A stretch of DNA of 64,000 nt from Dermatophagoides farinae (Eukaryota; Arthropoda; Arachnida; Sarcoptiformes; Pyroglyphidae). The notes below the pieces were generated by a model. It saw only the letters and a program-made list of their open reading frames with translations. It did not search any database and was not told the origin of the DNA. Shown piece by piece: positions 47,197-61,965 of this stretch (position 1 is the first letter of the stretch; the number at the start of each line of letters is the position of its first letter). The position numbers and the translations under genes were made by a program. The DNA is taken from NCBI RefSeq assembly GCF_024713945.1, contig NC_134677.1:1553001-1617000 (forward strand), read 5' to 3'.

Positions 47197-50100
47197 CTTA
47201 AATCAATGACAATAATTTGACCAAAAAAAGAATAATAATTTAATTAAATTCAACACACAGACCTACTCGATGCACAAACAGACAATAATTTTGAATGTAA
47301 AATCAATTGAGTGCAAAAAAAATTGAATCTATAAATGGGATACACACACCAGAACACATTCATAGAATAATATGAAAGAATTGAAAATTTCATTCAAAAT
47401 TCAAATCGAAATAATTCATTTGGTCAACAACAAACGAAAAATAAAAATGTTCATTTTGTTTCACTTGAACACACACACACACACACACGATAAAATGATT
47501 TTGATGATGATGATGATGATGATGTTATGATATGAATCATACAAGAATGATATTCATCGTCATCATCAATAACATCTTAATGATGATGATGATGATGATC
47601 ATCATCATCATCATCGTTGGTCGTCGTCGTCGTCGTCGTAGTAGTAGTAACAGTAATAGCAGTAGTATTAATATCTGTCGATATAATCAAAGATGTTGTA
47701 TATATTCGAAAACATATTCATTCAATCAGTTAAAATTCTTGTAGTGGTGCTGGTGATAGTGGTGGTGATGGTGATGGTGGAAAACAAGAAGCAAATATTT
47801 TTAAGATAAAACAAATTTAAGGACATTTTCAATTTTATCATCATTACACACACAATACACACACACAGAATAAAACAGTAAGGTTATTATTTTATCAAAC
47901 AAAACAAAAAAAAGGAAAATAAGAATGAAAATAATGATGATGATGATGATGACGATGATGAAGCGTTTATATTATCAATTGAATCAACGTGGATAATGAT
48001 GTGAATGTGTGTGTGTGTTTTTTTTATTGTTGTTGTTGTTCTGGGTACCTCCTTTTTTTTGTTCATTTTTTTCTCAAACATTTTTCTAGTTAACGCCTTT
48101 TTCTTGCAGCCAATTTAATATTCTATGTGTGTGTTTTCATACATTTCAAAGCAATATTCTCATCATCATAATCATCAAATAAAAAAAAGGTTCAGCCTAC
48201 CGGAGGTTATTTTTATACTTTTATTTTTGTAAATAAAACTCCGCCTTCTCATCACTATGATGTGTGTGTGTGTGTGTAATATAAATGTTTATAAAAAAAA
48301 ATATTTCTACACACAAAAACACAAACATGCAGCAATGATATACAGATGATGCGTGATTCATTTCGATCATGACAATCAATATAAACTAAATGCAATGTTT
48401 TTTTGCTTGTTTGTTACAACCAAATAATGTTTCTCTCTTTTCTTTTCTGTTTTTTTTCTTTCTTTCTGGTAAATAATAATAAAAATGAATGAATTTTTTT
48501 TTTGTTTGGAAACTTTTTTTTCCTACTTGAATTGGCGTAGGGGTTGAATGAGAGAGAGAGAAAGAGAGACAAAAACTCAAATCTCAAGTGAATGATCACA
48601 CTGATCATCAGTGATGATGATGATGATGATAATCATCAGTGATGATGAACCATTTTGGAAAGAGATGAATGAGAGAGAGATAGAGGAAAAAAACCATTCC
48701 AACAAATTGATTCGTTACGATTTTTTTTGTTGTTGTTGTTGTTGTCGATGCTTTATTTATCACAATTCCAATTCAATTCCAAAAACTATTAGAAGTTCGA
48801 TATCATTGCTAAATGTATATCATCGTCGTCATATATATATAACGAATCGATTTTTATCATCATCATTTGACGACAAATTGGCCTTTTATATATATAATAT
48901 ATTTCCGTCATAACACACTTGCTTGAACAAATTAAACCAGAAGCAAACGGAAAAAAAGCCACTCGACTTTCGATATGTTCACTCACTCGCTCTCTCTCTC
49001 TCCCTTTCTATATGGGGTTTTTTTTTAATCAACGAGAAAACAACCCGAACAATGAAATGTTGTATATATTGTCCGGGTGCTGTTGTTGTTGTTGTTGTTT
49101 TCTGGTAAGGAAATAAAGATTCAAAATTGAATTGGTGGATAGAAAATAAAAAGCGTGAAACAATTTTTTTTTTCCTGTTCATTCATTCATGATATTGTCA
49201 ATTCATTCGAATGTGTGTGTGTGTGTGTGTATTCGTGTTCATTTTTGGTTCGTTGAGTTGATCATTGATTATGATGATGATGATGATTATTGTTACCATT
49301 TAGTGAGTGTGTAAAATGAATGAATGAAAAAAAAATTACATTCTATGGCCATTTAAGCAGCTAACAAAAAAAAACCTAATCTGTAGTAGCAGTAGCAATC
49401 AATGTATTGTATCAATAAATGAACACAGATCTTTCATAGAGAGAAAAAAAGAGCTATAATAAAGGATATATATATGTTCTCAATTTCAAATTTCAGAATT
49501 TCATGATATTCAATCGATAAATTGATGAACAAACAAGATATTCTATTATTATTGAAATGAAAATTCATATATATATATTTAGTACACAAGACCAATTGCA
49601 CAAAACGGAAAAAAAATTTTCTTTTCAAGTTTTTTTTTTATTGGTTGAAAACACACAATAATGATAACATGGCAATTCTCGTTTCCTTTATAATCATCAT
49701 CATCATCAAATATATAAACCGCTTATAAATGTCAAGCTATTTGGACATTATTATTATCAACGATTAATGTTGAAAATTTATGAAGAGGAAAAAAAATTTT
49801 TTTTTTCAATAAATTTCAAATGATCTGAATGAATGATTGAATGAATGAACGATATTTTTGCTTCAAAAGATGACCGGTCTTTTCACATTTTTGAATAAGT
49901 TTTTTTGGTTGCTGTTGTTGTTGTTGTTGTCGTTTCGATGGTAATAGCCGTGTCCTTTTGTCATTTTGAAATAACAATAACAGCAACAACAACAACAGCA
50001 ACAACAGCGAAAAATGTCAAATGACATGGCCATATCATTTTAAATGAATGAAATTGAATAAAACCGTATTAGAAAAATAAATGTCAAAAGTCAAAATATC

Positions 50101-50880
50101 CGAAATTGCATGAATATGAGAGAGAAATAGAAAAAACCGTTTAAATTTCACCCAAATAAAATAATAATAATGAGAAACCCTCCATACAAAAATAATTCAA
50201 TCGTGTGTGTGTGTGTGATCGATTTGTGAATAACAATCATCAAGCAGCGAAAAAAAAAAATAATAATACGATGACAGTGTTTCATTGTGTATGCATGTGT
50301 TAATTGTATCAAATAAACACAAAAATGAAAGAAAATCATTTGCTTGTTGTGTGTATAATAAAATGGTGGTGTCATAAATATGATTTCAATACACTTACCA
50401 TTCATTTATTCATTCATTTATACACAAACACACACAAAAAAAAACACATTATGTTGAATTTGATGACGGATAATTGACAACTATTTTGAATGAATGAAAT
50501 GAAATGAATAAATACCGGTAATAATGATGACGATTAGAATGAATACTCACACGGGTCAAACGATTGTTGTCATATATATCAACACGGGGATTTTAAAATT
50601 TTAAATTTCATTCAATGTCTTTTCATGTTGCTGTTGTTGTTGTTTTTTTGATTTGAATACAAAACGAACAAACAATAATCAAATCAATTTCAAATAAATC
50701 TAAATGTCGTTTCGTTTTCAAAATTTTTTCTCATTTTTGTCAGGTAATTATTATTATTATATATATGTTGGAATAAAAGTTACGTAATCGAAACATATAC
50801 TACTACTACTACTACCACTACGTTAATCAATGGAATCGAATTTTATTTTATTTCTTTTGATGGGGGGTGTTAAAGCGCCA
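47197..50880. repeat. Gene-free DNA 5' of NK6, part 1
   Basis: Presumed promoter, 5' UTR and proximal control region of NK6. No other gene is supported. It contains ATG/ATC repeats at 47499-47524, 47580-47612 and 47934-47960, GTC/GTA runs at 47619-47650, GAT repeats at 48613-48631, a TTG run at 49081-49099, (GT)n at 49212-49230 and CAA/GTT repeats at 49914-49930 and 49984-50005. Confidence 0.5.
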
Positions 50881-51345
50881 CAAATGTAAACAATAAAATC
50901 AATAATAATAAACCACATCAAGATGATGATGATGATGAACAAGAAAATGTAGAAAAAAAAACATTATTTATGGCTTTTATACATACCTTTATTATTACAT
51001 ACATGTGTAGGTTAATATTTATTGATTGATTAATCAATCGATCGATTGATAATATACCAAATATATCGTTGTTTGGGTCATAAAACCAAGTTGTTTGTTG
51101 TTGCTGTTGTTGTTGTTGGCAGGTAGGTAGGTATGCAGATAGATAGATGATATTAATATGACCTTAGTTTTTTTTTGTTGACCTTTTATCGACAAATTTC
51201 ACTTGATTGAAAACAACACAAGAAAATGATCATGATGGTGATGTAATTTTTGTTGTAACTTTTCTCTTATTTTTGAAACACTGTTTGTTTTTTTCATTTC
51301 ATTGTTTCATAATGATGATGATCATCATCATAATCAGGTGCCTTA

Positions 51346-51429
51346 ACAAGGCCTCGCGCTGCCTTCCCCCTTTCCGCTGTATTGGCATCAGCTCCAACTT
51401 TTCACCCTATTTTTGCACAAGGCCTCGCG
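51346..51429 (+). repeat. Short GC-rich patch bounded by a 13-bp direct repeat
   Basis: ACAAGGCCTCGCG occurs at 51346-51358 and again at 51417-51429. The 58 bases between are far richer in C and G than the surrounding DNA. Origin unknown. Confidence 0.7.
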
Positions 51430-53069
51430 ATCATTATCATTAACAAAAATTTTTTTTTTTGAAACAAATGTTATTCTGCTGAATCAACTTGTTTTCAAAG
51501 AAAAAAAAATTCTATTTTCAATGATGATGATGATGATGGAATAAAAATGGATTCTTTGATGGAGTAAAAAAAAAACAATTTTTCGGTACACACACACAAA
51601 AAAAACGCGGGTAGGGTCGTTTGGTAATTTTATTTTGAAAAAAAATATATAAATTCGACCAATCATTTTGCCATATAACACATGCACACGCACATATGAA
51701 AAAAAATTCGAATACTCAAATGCATCGCGCCTATATACACATTAAACGGCTGACCCAAATGAATCTTCCATTAAGAATTGCCGCCTTTTTTTAAGTGAAT
51801 TCTCGTTAATGGTTCCATCATCATCGTCATCATCATCATTATCATCATCCATGATTCTCAAAGAATATGATGACGGTGACGATGATGATGACGATGATGA
51901 TGATGATGATGATGTCTGAAAGGAGTTTATTTTTCATCCAAACATACATTTTCATTATCTAAAAAAAAACTCAGAAATAGAAGCTTTTTCAGTGAAAAAA
52001 TCTAAAATATTTAAATGTCCTTTTTGTCTTTTATATCTAAAAAAAAAATCAATTAAAAATAGAAAACAAAAAGTCAAAAGATTAATTGAATTTTAATTCG
52101 ATACTGCTGCTGTCGTTCTGAAAACTCTAAACCGGATGTGTAGGTGGGTGTGGGTGTGTTTGAAACATATTGATTTCCATTAAGTAATGTGTGTATATTA
52201 TATCACGTAAAATGTATATATTACGATTAAGTTTAAATGGCATTTAATTATCCACACATTGAACGCTAGAGAAAAATGAGTGCTAGTTGAGCAGCAAGAT
52301 TGACACAATACAAAATACATGAGTTTTTTTGGAAATAGTGAAAAGGAAACAACACAAGGACCTTATGGTTGTTGTCATTATTATTAAAATAATAATGACA
52401 AACGATCCAGAATTATGATGATGATGATGATTTTTTTTGTTCAAGTTTTTTTGTTCCATTCTCTCTCACTCATTCTGTGTGTGTGTGTGTGTATATATTG
52501 AACATATTTATTCAAATTTATTCATTTTTTTTCTTTTTCTGTCTTTCCCTTCTTTTTTTTTTATTTCTCCTTATTGGCGACTATATCCACACACACATAC
52601 ACATAGACATCTGATATATATCACCATTATTATTATAAGTAAAGTGAAAAGATGGAAAAAAAACCTTGCGCCTGAGCTGTTGTTGTTATTTGGTTGGTTG
52701 GTTAGTTAGTTGATTCGATGTTCCAGGATCACTTATTTCTCATATATTCTAAATGAAATGAACAACAAAACAGAACGGCGAATAATAGGGAAAACAAAAA
52801 TATGAACATCATTTACGCTCAATATAACATCATATATATATATATATGAACAAGGTTTTTTTTGTTGTCGATGGATGAAAATGTTACGAGAAAATTGAAT
52901 TGAAATTCAATTTAATTCAATTCAATTCTGAATGAATGAATGAATGAATCTGGAAAACAAGACAAGTTTGACACATAGACTCAGTGTGTGTGTATGTGAG
53001 TGCAATAAAATTCGCTCCAATCGTTTTATCGTCGTCATTATTATATCGTCGTTGTTTTCACTTTTCACT

Positions 53070-53093
53070 TTCTCTCTCTCTCTCTCTCTCTCT
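53070..53093 (+). repeat. (TC)n microsatellite
   Basis: Twelve TC units, read directly. Confidence 0.9.
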
Positions 53094-53172
53094 TTGCTTT
53101 TAAGCTTTTTTTCCGATCACAATGTTTGTTAACTTTTACGGTTAAATTAGCTATTGAATCATGACATAATAC

Positions 53173-53196
53173 ATGATGATGATGATGATGATGATG
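53173..53196 (+). repeat. (ATG)n microsatellite
   Basis: Eight ATG units, read directly. Confidence 0.9.
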
Positions 53197-54542
53197 GAAC
53201 AACCACTATTGCCGCTATTTCAAATGATGCCGTTTTTTCGTTCCAAATAAAAACAAATATATATACCCGATAAATATTGAGAAAATGACAACGAAAAAAA
53301 AAATTGTAACCATCCACTGTGTGTGTGTATGTTTGATCAATCGAAAAAGAAAGAAAAAATGAACCGATAAATGTAAATAAACTCTACGGTTAAATATTGG
53401 ATCACATGGATCATCATAATCAATGATGATCTATATATATATACTGTATATATAAACCCAAAAATGAAACAAAAAAAATTTTTTGTTTCATTTCAGCGTT
53501 ATTAATATCATCGTCATCATTATTTAGATATCGGAGCAGAATTTACCAGTCTATATATACCATGCCATAATTCTGGATACATTTCGTGTAATAACGTGCC
53601 TGAAACAAAATGTTTCGGATATTGTTTTTTATTTCATCAGAATATGAAAGTTGAATTTGAAAATAGAAATAAAATTTACATTCAAAATTTTACGTTATAT
53701 AATCATCATCATCATCATCATTCAGATATATGATGATGAAATGTATGCAATTCAAATGTGTGCAATAATGAAATCATACAATAACAACAACAACAACAAC
53801 ATATGCATATATGGGAAAAAAAATTCTCTGCCACTGAAAAAAAACTGATGTAACAGCTCGTTTGGAACAAAAAAAAAAAAAAAATAGAATGAAACCAGAT
53901 TTTTCAATTTCGTTTTATATTTGAATGAAATTCATGCCAGCAGCAGCAGCAGCGGCGGCGGCAGCATAGAATTTGAGAATCTAGAAAATTTAATTGAATA
54001 AAGAGAAAAAAAACCCGTAACCATTATGACGTCTATAGCAACATATCGGAATATAGATTTTGGAATATAAAAAATAAAAAAATCCGGATGGATTATGGTG
54101 ATGAGATCCATATGGTTCATTTGGTTGTATATTGGGTTTTTTTTTGTTTTCTATTTAGATTTGAGAATTTAAATTTTAAATCAATCGATTGATTTAATAT
54201 AGATTAAACATTATCAAATAATAATGTTAATTATGATGATGATGATGATGATATGATGTGAAATCGATAACAATAATCGATTGATCGGTGCCAAAAAATC
54301 AAAATCAATCAATTTGAAATGAAACATTTACGCACTCACACACACACACAGTGAGCATTTATAAATGATAAAATAATTTCATCAGCAGCAGCAATGGCAA
54401 ACAATCAAAAAAAAAATCCATTCAATCACAGTCAATGGCGCCAAACACGCTGTACACACACACATGCTATATATCCTGGATCTTATATCTTATATACCCT
54501 ATATATGATGGCAGTTATTTTATTACTTATTAATATTTTATC

Positions 54543-54591
54543 ATTGATCATTGATCACTGATCATTGATCATTGATCATTGATCATTGATC
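54543..54591 (+). repeat. Heptamer tandem repeat ATTGATC, seven copies
   Basis: Seven adjacent 7-bp units; the third is ACTGATC and the others are identical. It runs directly into an ATC repeat. Confidence 0.9.
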
Positions 54592-54669
54592 ATCATCATC
54601 ATCATCATAATGAATGATAATCTTAATATTCGAATTATTATTTGATTTTCTTGTTGCCTATATATTTAA

Positions 54670-54695
54670 GTGTGTGTGTGTGTGTGTGTGTGTGT
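54670..54695 (+). repeat. (TG)n microsatellite
   Basis: About 13 TG units, read directly. Confidence 0.9.
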
Positions 54696-55058
54696 ATGCT
54701 GGTTACAATGTCTATCGATCATTATATTAAACATATTTAATATACAGCTAAAGCTAACCAAATTCTCATCATCATCATCATCATCAATTGGTAGTCATTG
54801 GATACAATCTGTTACAAAAGAAAAAAAATCGATTGAAAATGAATAATAAAAAGTAAAAAAAAAAAAGATCTCAAGACGTTTCACATTCATTCATTTAGAA
54901 ATAATCAATCAAAAATAGAGTGAAGAATTACCACTCCTTTGGCACACACACACACACACACACCCATCATTGAATCCAACGACCATCATTATTATATTGA
55001 ATTTAATTTCAATTTCAATTTCACTACCATGATGATCACACTATTTGAAAACAGAAAC

Positions 55059-55089
<31 letters not shown>

Positions 55090-55241
55090 AAATTGCCATT
55101 GATAGCAGATGTTTAAATACATTCTTTACAACTGCTGTTGCTGGTCAAATTATATGGCCAATACTGGAAAACTTTATTCATTCAGGCCATTCACGATCTA
55201 ATAATAATAACGCAAGGCACGATGTATATGAATTTGATTGC

Positions 55242-55272
<31 letters not shown>
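55242..55272 (+). repeat. (TAA)n microsatellite
   Basis: About ten TAA units, read directly. Confidence 0.9.
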
Positions 55273-58200
55273 CAATCAATCAATCATCAAAAACGAAAGG
55301 ATTCAGTACATGTTTGATGTTTATTATTATATATTAAATTGAAATTATGTTCGATGGAGAAAAACTTTTTTTTTTGTTTGTTTGCCTCGACAACATCAGG
55401 CAATCTATTGATATTTTCCATCAAATTTGATTGATTCCATCGTTAATAACAATAATAATGATAATGATGATGATGATGATTCTCTATAACTAATATTTGA
55501 TTGTTTTTTTTTGCGATTGAAATTCTGTAATTCTATAAAAAAAAAGAAATGCAATTTACAACAACAACGACAATGTTGAGTTTTTTTTTATATTGTACAT
55601 CCAAAAAAAAAAACGAACCGATATGGAGAAAAGAATTTTCGTTTGTTTGTCTGTTTGTTTGTTTCAAAACAACATTTCGGTATCGTTGTTTTTTTTGTTT
55701 TGTTTTATTTTCATTCACATTTCGTTTCATAAAAATTGTTATTATATTCGGGTAACAGCTGGTGGTAATATTGTTATTATTATTATTAGATACCGTGAGT
55801 GTGTGTGTGGTAATCATATTCGTAGAATCATAGAATTTGTATCGAAAAAAAATATGGTTTTTCGTCGTAGCCGTTGTCGTTTATCTCTAACAATCCATAT
55901 GGTTTTATCGAGCTTTTCATTGTGTATGTGTGTGTTATTCATCATTTTTATATTTTGTTGTTGTACCGTTATATTTAATTTTGATGAAAAAACAAAACAA
56001 CAACATCGATACAATCGATACTCACACACACACACACACCTCTTCCACTCAATACAATGTACACCTTTGTTTGGTTTTCATTAAAATTCCTATATATATG
56101 GTTTTAATTAATTTTCCATTAAAACAAAAACAAAAATTCTCAACTACCACGCATTTGATGCATTAAAGAAAAATTTTTCAAAAATCTGATGATCATGAAG
56201 AGATTAGAGGGGAAATATTTGGTTTAAAAAAAATGAAATAAATTACACACTCAACACAGACACACCGAGATTATGGACAAAAAGATTCCAAGTGACTGAA
56301 TGACTGATTTACTGTGAAAACCAATTATGCTGATGATGATGATGATGATGATGATCTTTTTATCCTATTAAATCTATCTATATCAATTTTTTGTTTCCAG
56401 ATTTTTTTTGGAACCAAAAAAAGCGAGAAAAAAAAATCGATCTCAGCGACAAAAAATAACAACATCAGCAATGTAATGATTATGGATAATGATGAATTCT
56501 GGATTCGGTAATACCTTTTTTTTCAAAATTGTTCAATTGATCAATTTCTGTCATCATCATCATCATTTGATCCATATTCAAGTCAGTAAAGCCAATCAGC
56601 GAGAAGATAGTCACCGATCCAAAACACTGACACATCTGCGTCATTTTTATTTTCAATTTTTTCGTTTCGTTTCTGCTTATTTATTAGTGAGACAGACAGG
56701 GACAGTGAATGGAGATTAGTCTGATGGAAATGATGAGTTTCTACGGTTTATTTTTTTCCATTGTCATATATGATATGTCGAATTGGATGGGTTATTATTA
56801 TTATTGTCAAACTTGAAAAAAAAGAGAAAAACAAAGCAAAAGCAAAAAAAACTGCTGCTGCTTTGTATTTTTAAATCTGTCTGTTTCATAATCTATGGGC
56901 ACCAAAAAAAAAATTACAATATTCTTGTTTTGAATCTCTCAAAGAATCTTTTTTTTTTTGCTGATTCTGTTCTGTTCAATATTATCAATTCAATGTTTGT
57001 TTGTTTGTTTTTTTTGCTTATATGTGTTTGATATGTAAATTTAATTATCATTTTTTTTCCTGTCCCCAGCTATATTTCCGTTTATCAATTCAATTTTTCA
57101 TCATCATCATCATCATCATCATCATTTCCATTTATACACATCATTCGATACAAATACAAAATAATGGAATTATTATCATCACATTAATAGCCGCTTTGAA
57201 AAACAAACTTTTTTCGTTGTTGCTAAATTAGATTAGCACACACGCAGAGAAAGAGATCTTGATGATGTGTGCATGTGAATGTGAATGATTGCACGCAGCA
57301 ATATATATATATATAGAGATTTGATTTTCTCCACACAAACAAAACAAAAAAAACTTTTATTCGTTCTGTCCGGTTCGTCGTCGTCGTTTTTTTTTTTCAA
57401 TTTTGTTTGTTTGATTACCATTGAATATAGTTTGATGATTGTGAATTGGGTCCGCTTTTTTCACCACCCCCATTCCCGCCGATCTCCACTTGAAATGAAA
57501 AAACATTATTCCACCATCACCATCATCACATCACACGACATGTCATTATTCATTTAAAATGATGTTAATTTCATGGATCCAAAAACAAAGCAAAAAAAAA
57601 TGATACGAAAATAATTCTATACCGTTCCAGTTGAAAGATGGAGACAATTATTTTGACATCAAAATGGAATTGACTTTTTTTGTTGTTGATAATTTTGGGC
57701 ATTGTGTCGCCATCAACAACAAACAAACAAACAAACAAAAAAATGATTAAATTCAAAATGAATTCATTTGTAATTGAAAAAAACGATTGAATTAAATTAA
57801 ATTAACTTTCATACCAATGATATGGTCAAATTCTGGATATTTCCCACCCCCTCACCACCACCGTGTTCGAAAAAAAATTCTCTTGCCCCATTTATGATGT
57901 TGAATGTTGTTCAAATTAAATTGTTCAAGTTTATAGCATTTTTTTCTGGATATATAAATTCCCAAAATGATTTATACACACACACAGGTCTCAAATGGGA
58001 ATTATTATTGAAAAGAATCTCATTTCGGTTATATCATGTTTGTTTGTCCTCTCGTTGGTCCCTCTACATCAAGTTGAATTGGTTGGCCAATTTATTTTGT
58101 CGCCACATTCATTTTTTTCTCTTCTTCTTCTTTTTTTTTGGGGATTTATTTGCAATCAATCTTCTACGCTGTTGTTGTTGTTGTTGTCGTCGTTGTTGCT

Positions 58201-60390
58201 GTGTTTTCGAATCGGTTTTGTTCATTTTCATTTTATTTAATGTTTTTAATGACAAAAGAAAATCTACCACCACTAACACCAGCGAATGACCATCAACAAA
58301 CAAACAATATTGTACAAATCATGATAAATTGAATTCAATTTATTATCATTTTTTTTTATCATTCATTCATTCATTCATTCATTTCCAGACTAACCAAACA
58401 AACAACAACAACAACTACAAAGTCATCAAAGGTATTTATCAAGGCAGGCAGATAGAAAAAAAAACTCTCATTGATCTGGATGATGATACCAGATTAGGAA
58501 ATGTTAATTTACCACCACCACCACCACCAATCATTCGAACACTTGCAAAAAAATTTTTTTTTTTTCATTTGCGGTCAATTGCTAAATAAACGGCTATAAA
58601 CATACAAGAAAACATTTTAATTTAAAACACGCGACTTGTTTTAAAAATACCAATTCTTTCAATAAAAAAAAAGTTGTTGTTGTTGTTGAAATCGGACACG
58701 TGTGTGTTCATTGTCATCATATATCATTCACATGATCACGATGATAATGATGATATCATCACACCATTACCATTACCACTTCAATGATGATGATGATGAT
58801 GATTATTAAGACATCAAATGGCTAAAATGTTTTTTTTTGTTTGTTTCGTTAAAATATTCTACAAAAAAACAATTGGAACCATATAACCCATTTTGTTCAT
58901 TCTATTCTAAATGATGATGATAATAATGATTATCATTTAAAAAGTTTCACTAAATATAAATCGAGATGAATGGCAATGGAAAAAAAAAGAAAAAAACATT
59001 TAAAATGAATGATGATAATGGATCATTCAACATTCTTTTTTCATTATTATCATTATATAACCGGGTAAATGTTCAGACGAGAAAGCGAGAGGGGTAAATT
59101 CATGTTTTATCACCATGTTGATGATACGATTGAATGAATTTTTAAAAGTTTTTTCACTTTTTAAAAAACAAACATGAAACCATAATGGTAGTCAACAATG
59201 AACAATGTTAATGATGATGATAATGATAATCGTAAATGTTTTCACAGATTCATTCCGTGCGAAAAAAGCTTTTCAGATTCTTTTTTTTAATGTTTCAGAA
59301 TCAATCAATCGACAAAAAAAAACATTCATGAATAATCAATAATTAATAGAATTGATTGAATCAATTTAGTTGCAAACAGAAAAAAAAATTGTCAAATTCA
59401 ATTAAAATATTAACGTTATCATTATTCTATTGTTTTTCGATTGCTGCTGCTGCTGCTGTTGCTTGATATCCGAAAAGCAAAAAACCATTCAATTCATTCA
59501 TTCAACAAAAGAAAAACATCAACCATCAGCCAACATGATGTCAATCAATTTGATATATGATGATGGCTTTTAGTTTGATTAAATTCACATCAAAACAAAA
59601 AAGGAAAAGAAAATTGGAAATAGAATTGAGAATAGATGAAACTTATTCGATTATAATAATCAATTATACAAATGTGAATTACAAATAAAATGACCATAGG
59701 AAAAAAAATGGAGAAGAAGAAATGATTGGAATTTTCATCATATTTTTCGAATCATATCATTCGAATTCATGTAATTCGGTAATGCCGTAGTCGAATAAAA
59801 TGAAATGAAATGAAAAAAAAAATACTCACCATGGATTCATGTGGAGAAAATCAATAATTTCAATGACAATCGATGTTGTTGACAATTTTTTAAATTTATA
59901 AATATAAAAAAATCGAATTGAATTGAATTGAATTTGGACAATACTGGTATTTAGACCAAATGATGTTTTTTTGTTCCATCGTGGATAAAGAACGAACGAA
60001 GAAAAAAAAATCGAACCATTACATTCGATTGAACCATTATTATATTCATCAATACAGTGATACGTTGGTTGAATGAACATAGAAACGAAAACCACACATC
60101 AATTCATATCATGTATCATCACCAAAATCAAGTTATCACTGTATTCGTGGCAATAACAATCGATGATGATGATGATGATGATCCAAATGGGAGCCATATT
60201 TGATTATTATTGAGACAGTCAAAATGAAATAAATAAATAAATGATGATGATGATGAACATTATTATATTGACTACACAATGTGTATGTTCATAATGAGCA
60301 ATTCAATTTATGAATTCTAATAATAATAATAATCTGCACTATATATATATCTAGAATCATTAAAATTGATATAGAGTCAATCAAATCAGA

Positions 60391-60456
60391 TTGATTGGAA
60401 ATTATTTTCAATATTTTTATTATTGGTTTATTTTGTAGAAAATAATTTCCAATCAA
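60391..60456. ncRNA. Candidate hairpin RNA (perfect 19-bp inverted repeat, 28-nt loop)
   Basis: TTGATTGGAAATTATTTTC at 60391-60409 is exactly reverse-complementary to 60438-60456. The loop (60410-60437) is AT-rich and allows a few more pairs. The size resembles a microRNA precursor. I do not recognise a known miRNA seed, and transcription is unproven. Confidence 0.3.
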
Positions 60457-61933
60457 ATGAATATGAGTTCGATGATGAATCTTGATTATTAGAATAATAA
60501 TCAAATTGAATTTTTTTATTTTGTCAAAATTTCGAAAAAAAAGTATTTAATTTTTCGTATTCTGCAGCCAAGTATAAAAAAAAACTAATTTACTTCGTTC
60601 ATCATCATCATCATCATCACTGGGATTTGATCATAATTGAATGAAATAATTTAGGAAAATTCCATACACACGCACATAAATTTACTTACCAAGAAATTAT
60701 TCGGAAAAACCAAAATGATGATGATGATGATGATATGGATGGATACCGTATTTATGCGTCAATATCCCGCGGGTTAACAATTTAACGTTTTTACACAAAA
60801 AAAAATGCACCTGTGTGCGGGGTATGGCCGTTTTTTTTATCATTTTGATTTTCAAAAAAATAGTGTATGTACGGGGTATCGGCATACACTACTAATATGT
60901 TCGAGGATTTATTCACAAGATAAGAATGATTAATGCCTCCCCTACATCACCACTACGATAATCTAACATGATCAATGTTCATGATTATATTGGACATTGA
61001 TCATCATCATCATCATCATTATCATTAAATACCACACACACTTGAAGATTGATAAAAAAAAAAAATTCGAATGATATAATCCGCTTGAACAAAAAAAAAA
61101 TTCATTATTATCAACCAATCCATTCAAATATGTCGTATTCTCCATATAATATTCGAATTTTTGTTTTCTTCCAATTTACAATAATCATCATCATCATCAT
61201 CATTTTTATTTTATTTTGAAAAAAAATTTGTTAATAATCATCATTATTATTATTAATAACTTTTGGATACGGGCATTATGATTTTTACATTTTTCATCAT
61301 CAACATCATCATCATTATTATTGCCATTGCCATTTGAGATTAGATGGTCATTACATTCCAGATTCGTTATTTGAAGAAACAACAACAACAACAAAAAATC
61401 AAATCAAAAAAACTCATGTTTAAATCTAAACGAAATGGAAAAAAAAATTCGAATCAATTACAATCAATGAAACATTTGTTACAATGGTATGTATTACTTG
61501 TGTGTGTATTTGTGGTGGTCAGCCAATATTTGGCTTGAATTTGTTTTTTTTTCTTCTTACCATTAGGATTACATTTTCAATCATTCGGTTTTCATGATGA
61601 TGATGATGATGATGATGACCATGTTGTTTTCGAAGTTGACGACGATGACGACGATGATGATGATGATGATGGAAAACGAGGAATTTTTTGGTTTTTATTT
61701 CGTTTACCAATAATGCACACGGTGAAAAAAAAGGGACGAATCGAAAATCAAACAACAACGATGAAGCAAAAAAAAAGAACGAACGAACGAAAAAAAATCA
61801 TTCGAATCAATAGTGTGGTGTAGCACATGGTATGACATCGCATAGTCGTCGTCGTCGTCGTCATTGTAACAGATGGTTTAAGGTTTTTTTTGTGTATTAT
61901 ATGGCCATGGTAATTTATCGTATATAATGTGCT

Positions 61934-61957
<24 letters not shown>
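61934..61957 (+). repeat. (TG)n microsatellite
   Basis: Twelve TG units followed by ATGT repeats. Confidence 0.9.

Positions 61958-61965
<8 letters not shown>

Larger units (their letters stand above)
50881..57000. repeat. Gene-free DNA 5' of NK6, part 2
   Basis: No gene supported. It holds a GC-rich patch with a 13-bp direct repeat (51346-51429), GAT repeats (51519-51538, 51877-51914), (TC)n 53070-53093, (ATG)n 53173-53196, heptamer repeats 54543-54591, (TG)n 54670-54695, CAAAA repeats at 55059-55086 and (TAA)n 55242-55272. Open frames seen here are repeat-derived. Confidence 0.5.

Noticed and set aside
55593-56084. 163-codon plus-strand open frame
   Set aside because: Cys/Phe/Ile-rich reading of T-rich repeats and (CA)n; no recognisable protein family.
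57822-58589. Several 60-155-codon open frames at 57.8-58.6 kb
   Set aside because: Composition follows poly-T and GTT/GTC repeats; no domain, splice logic or conserved motif seen.
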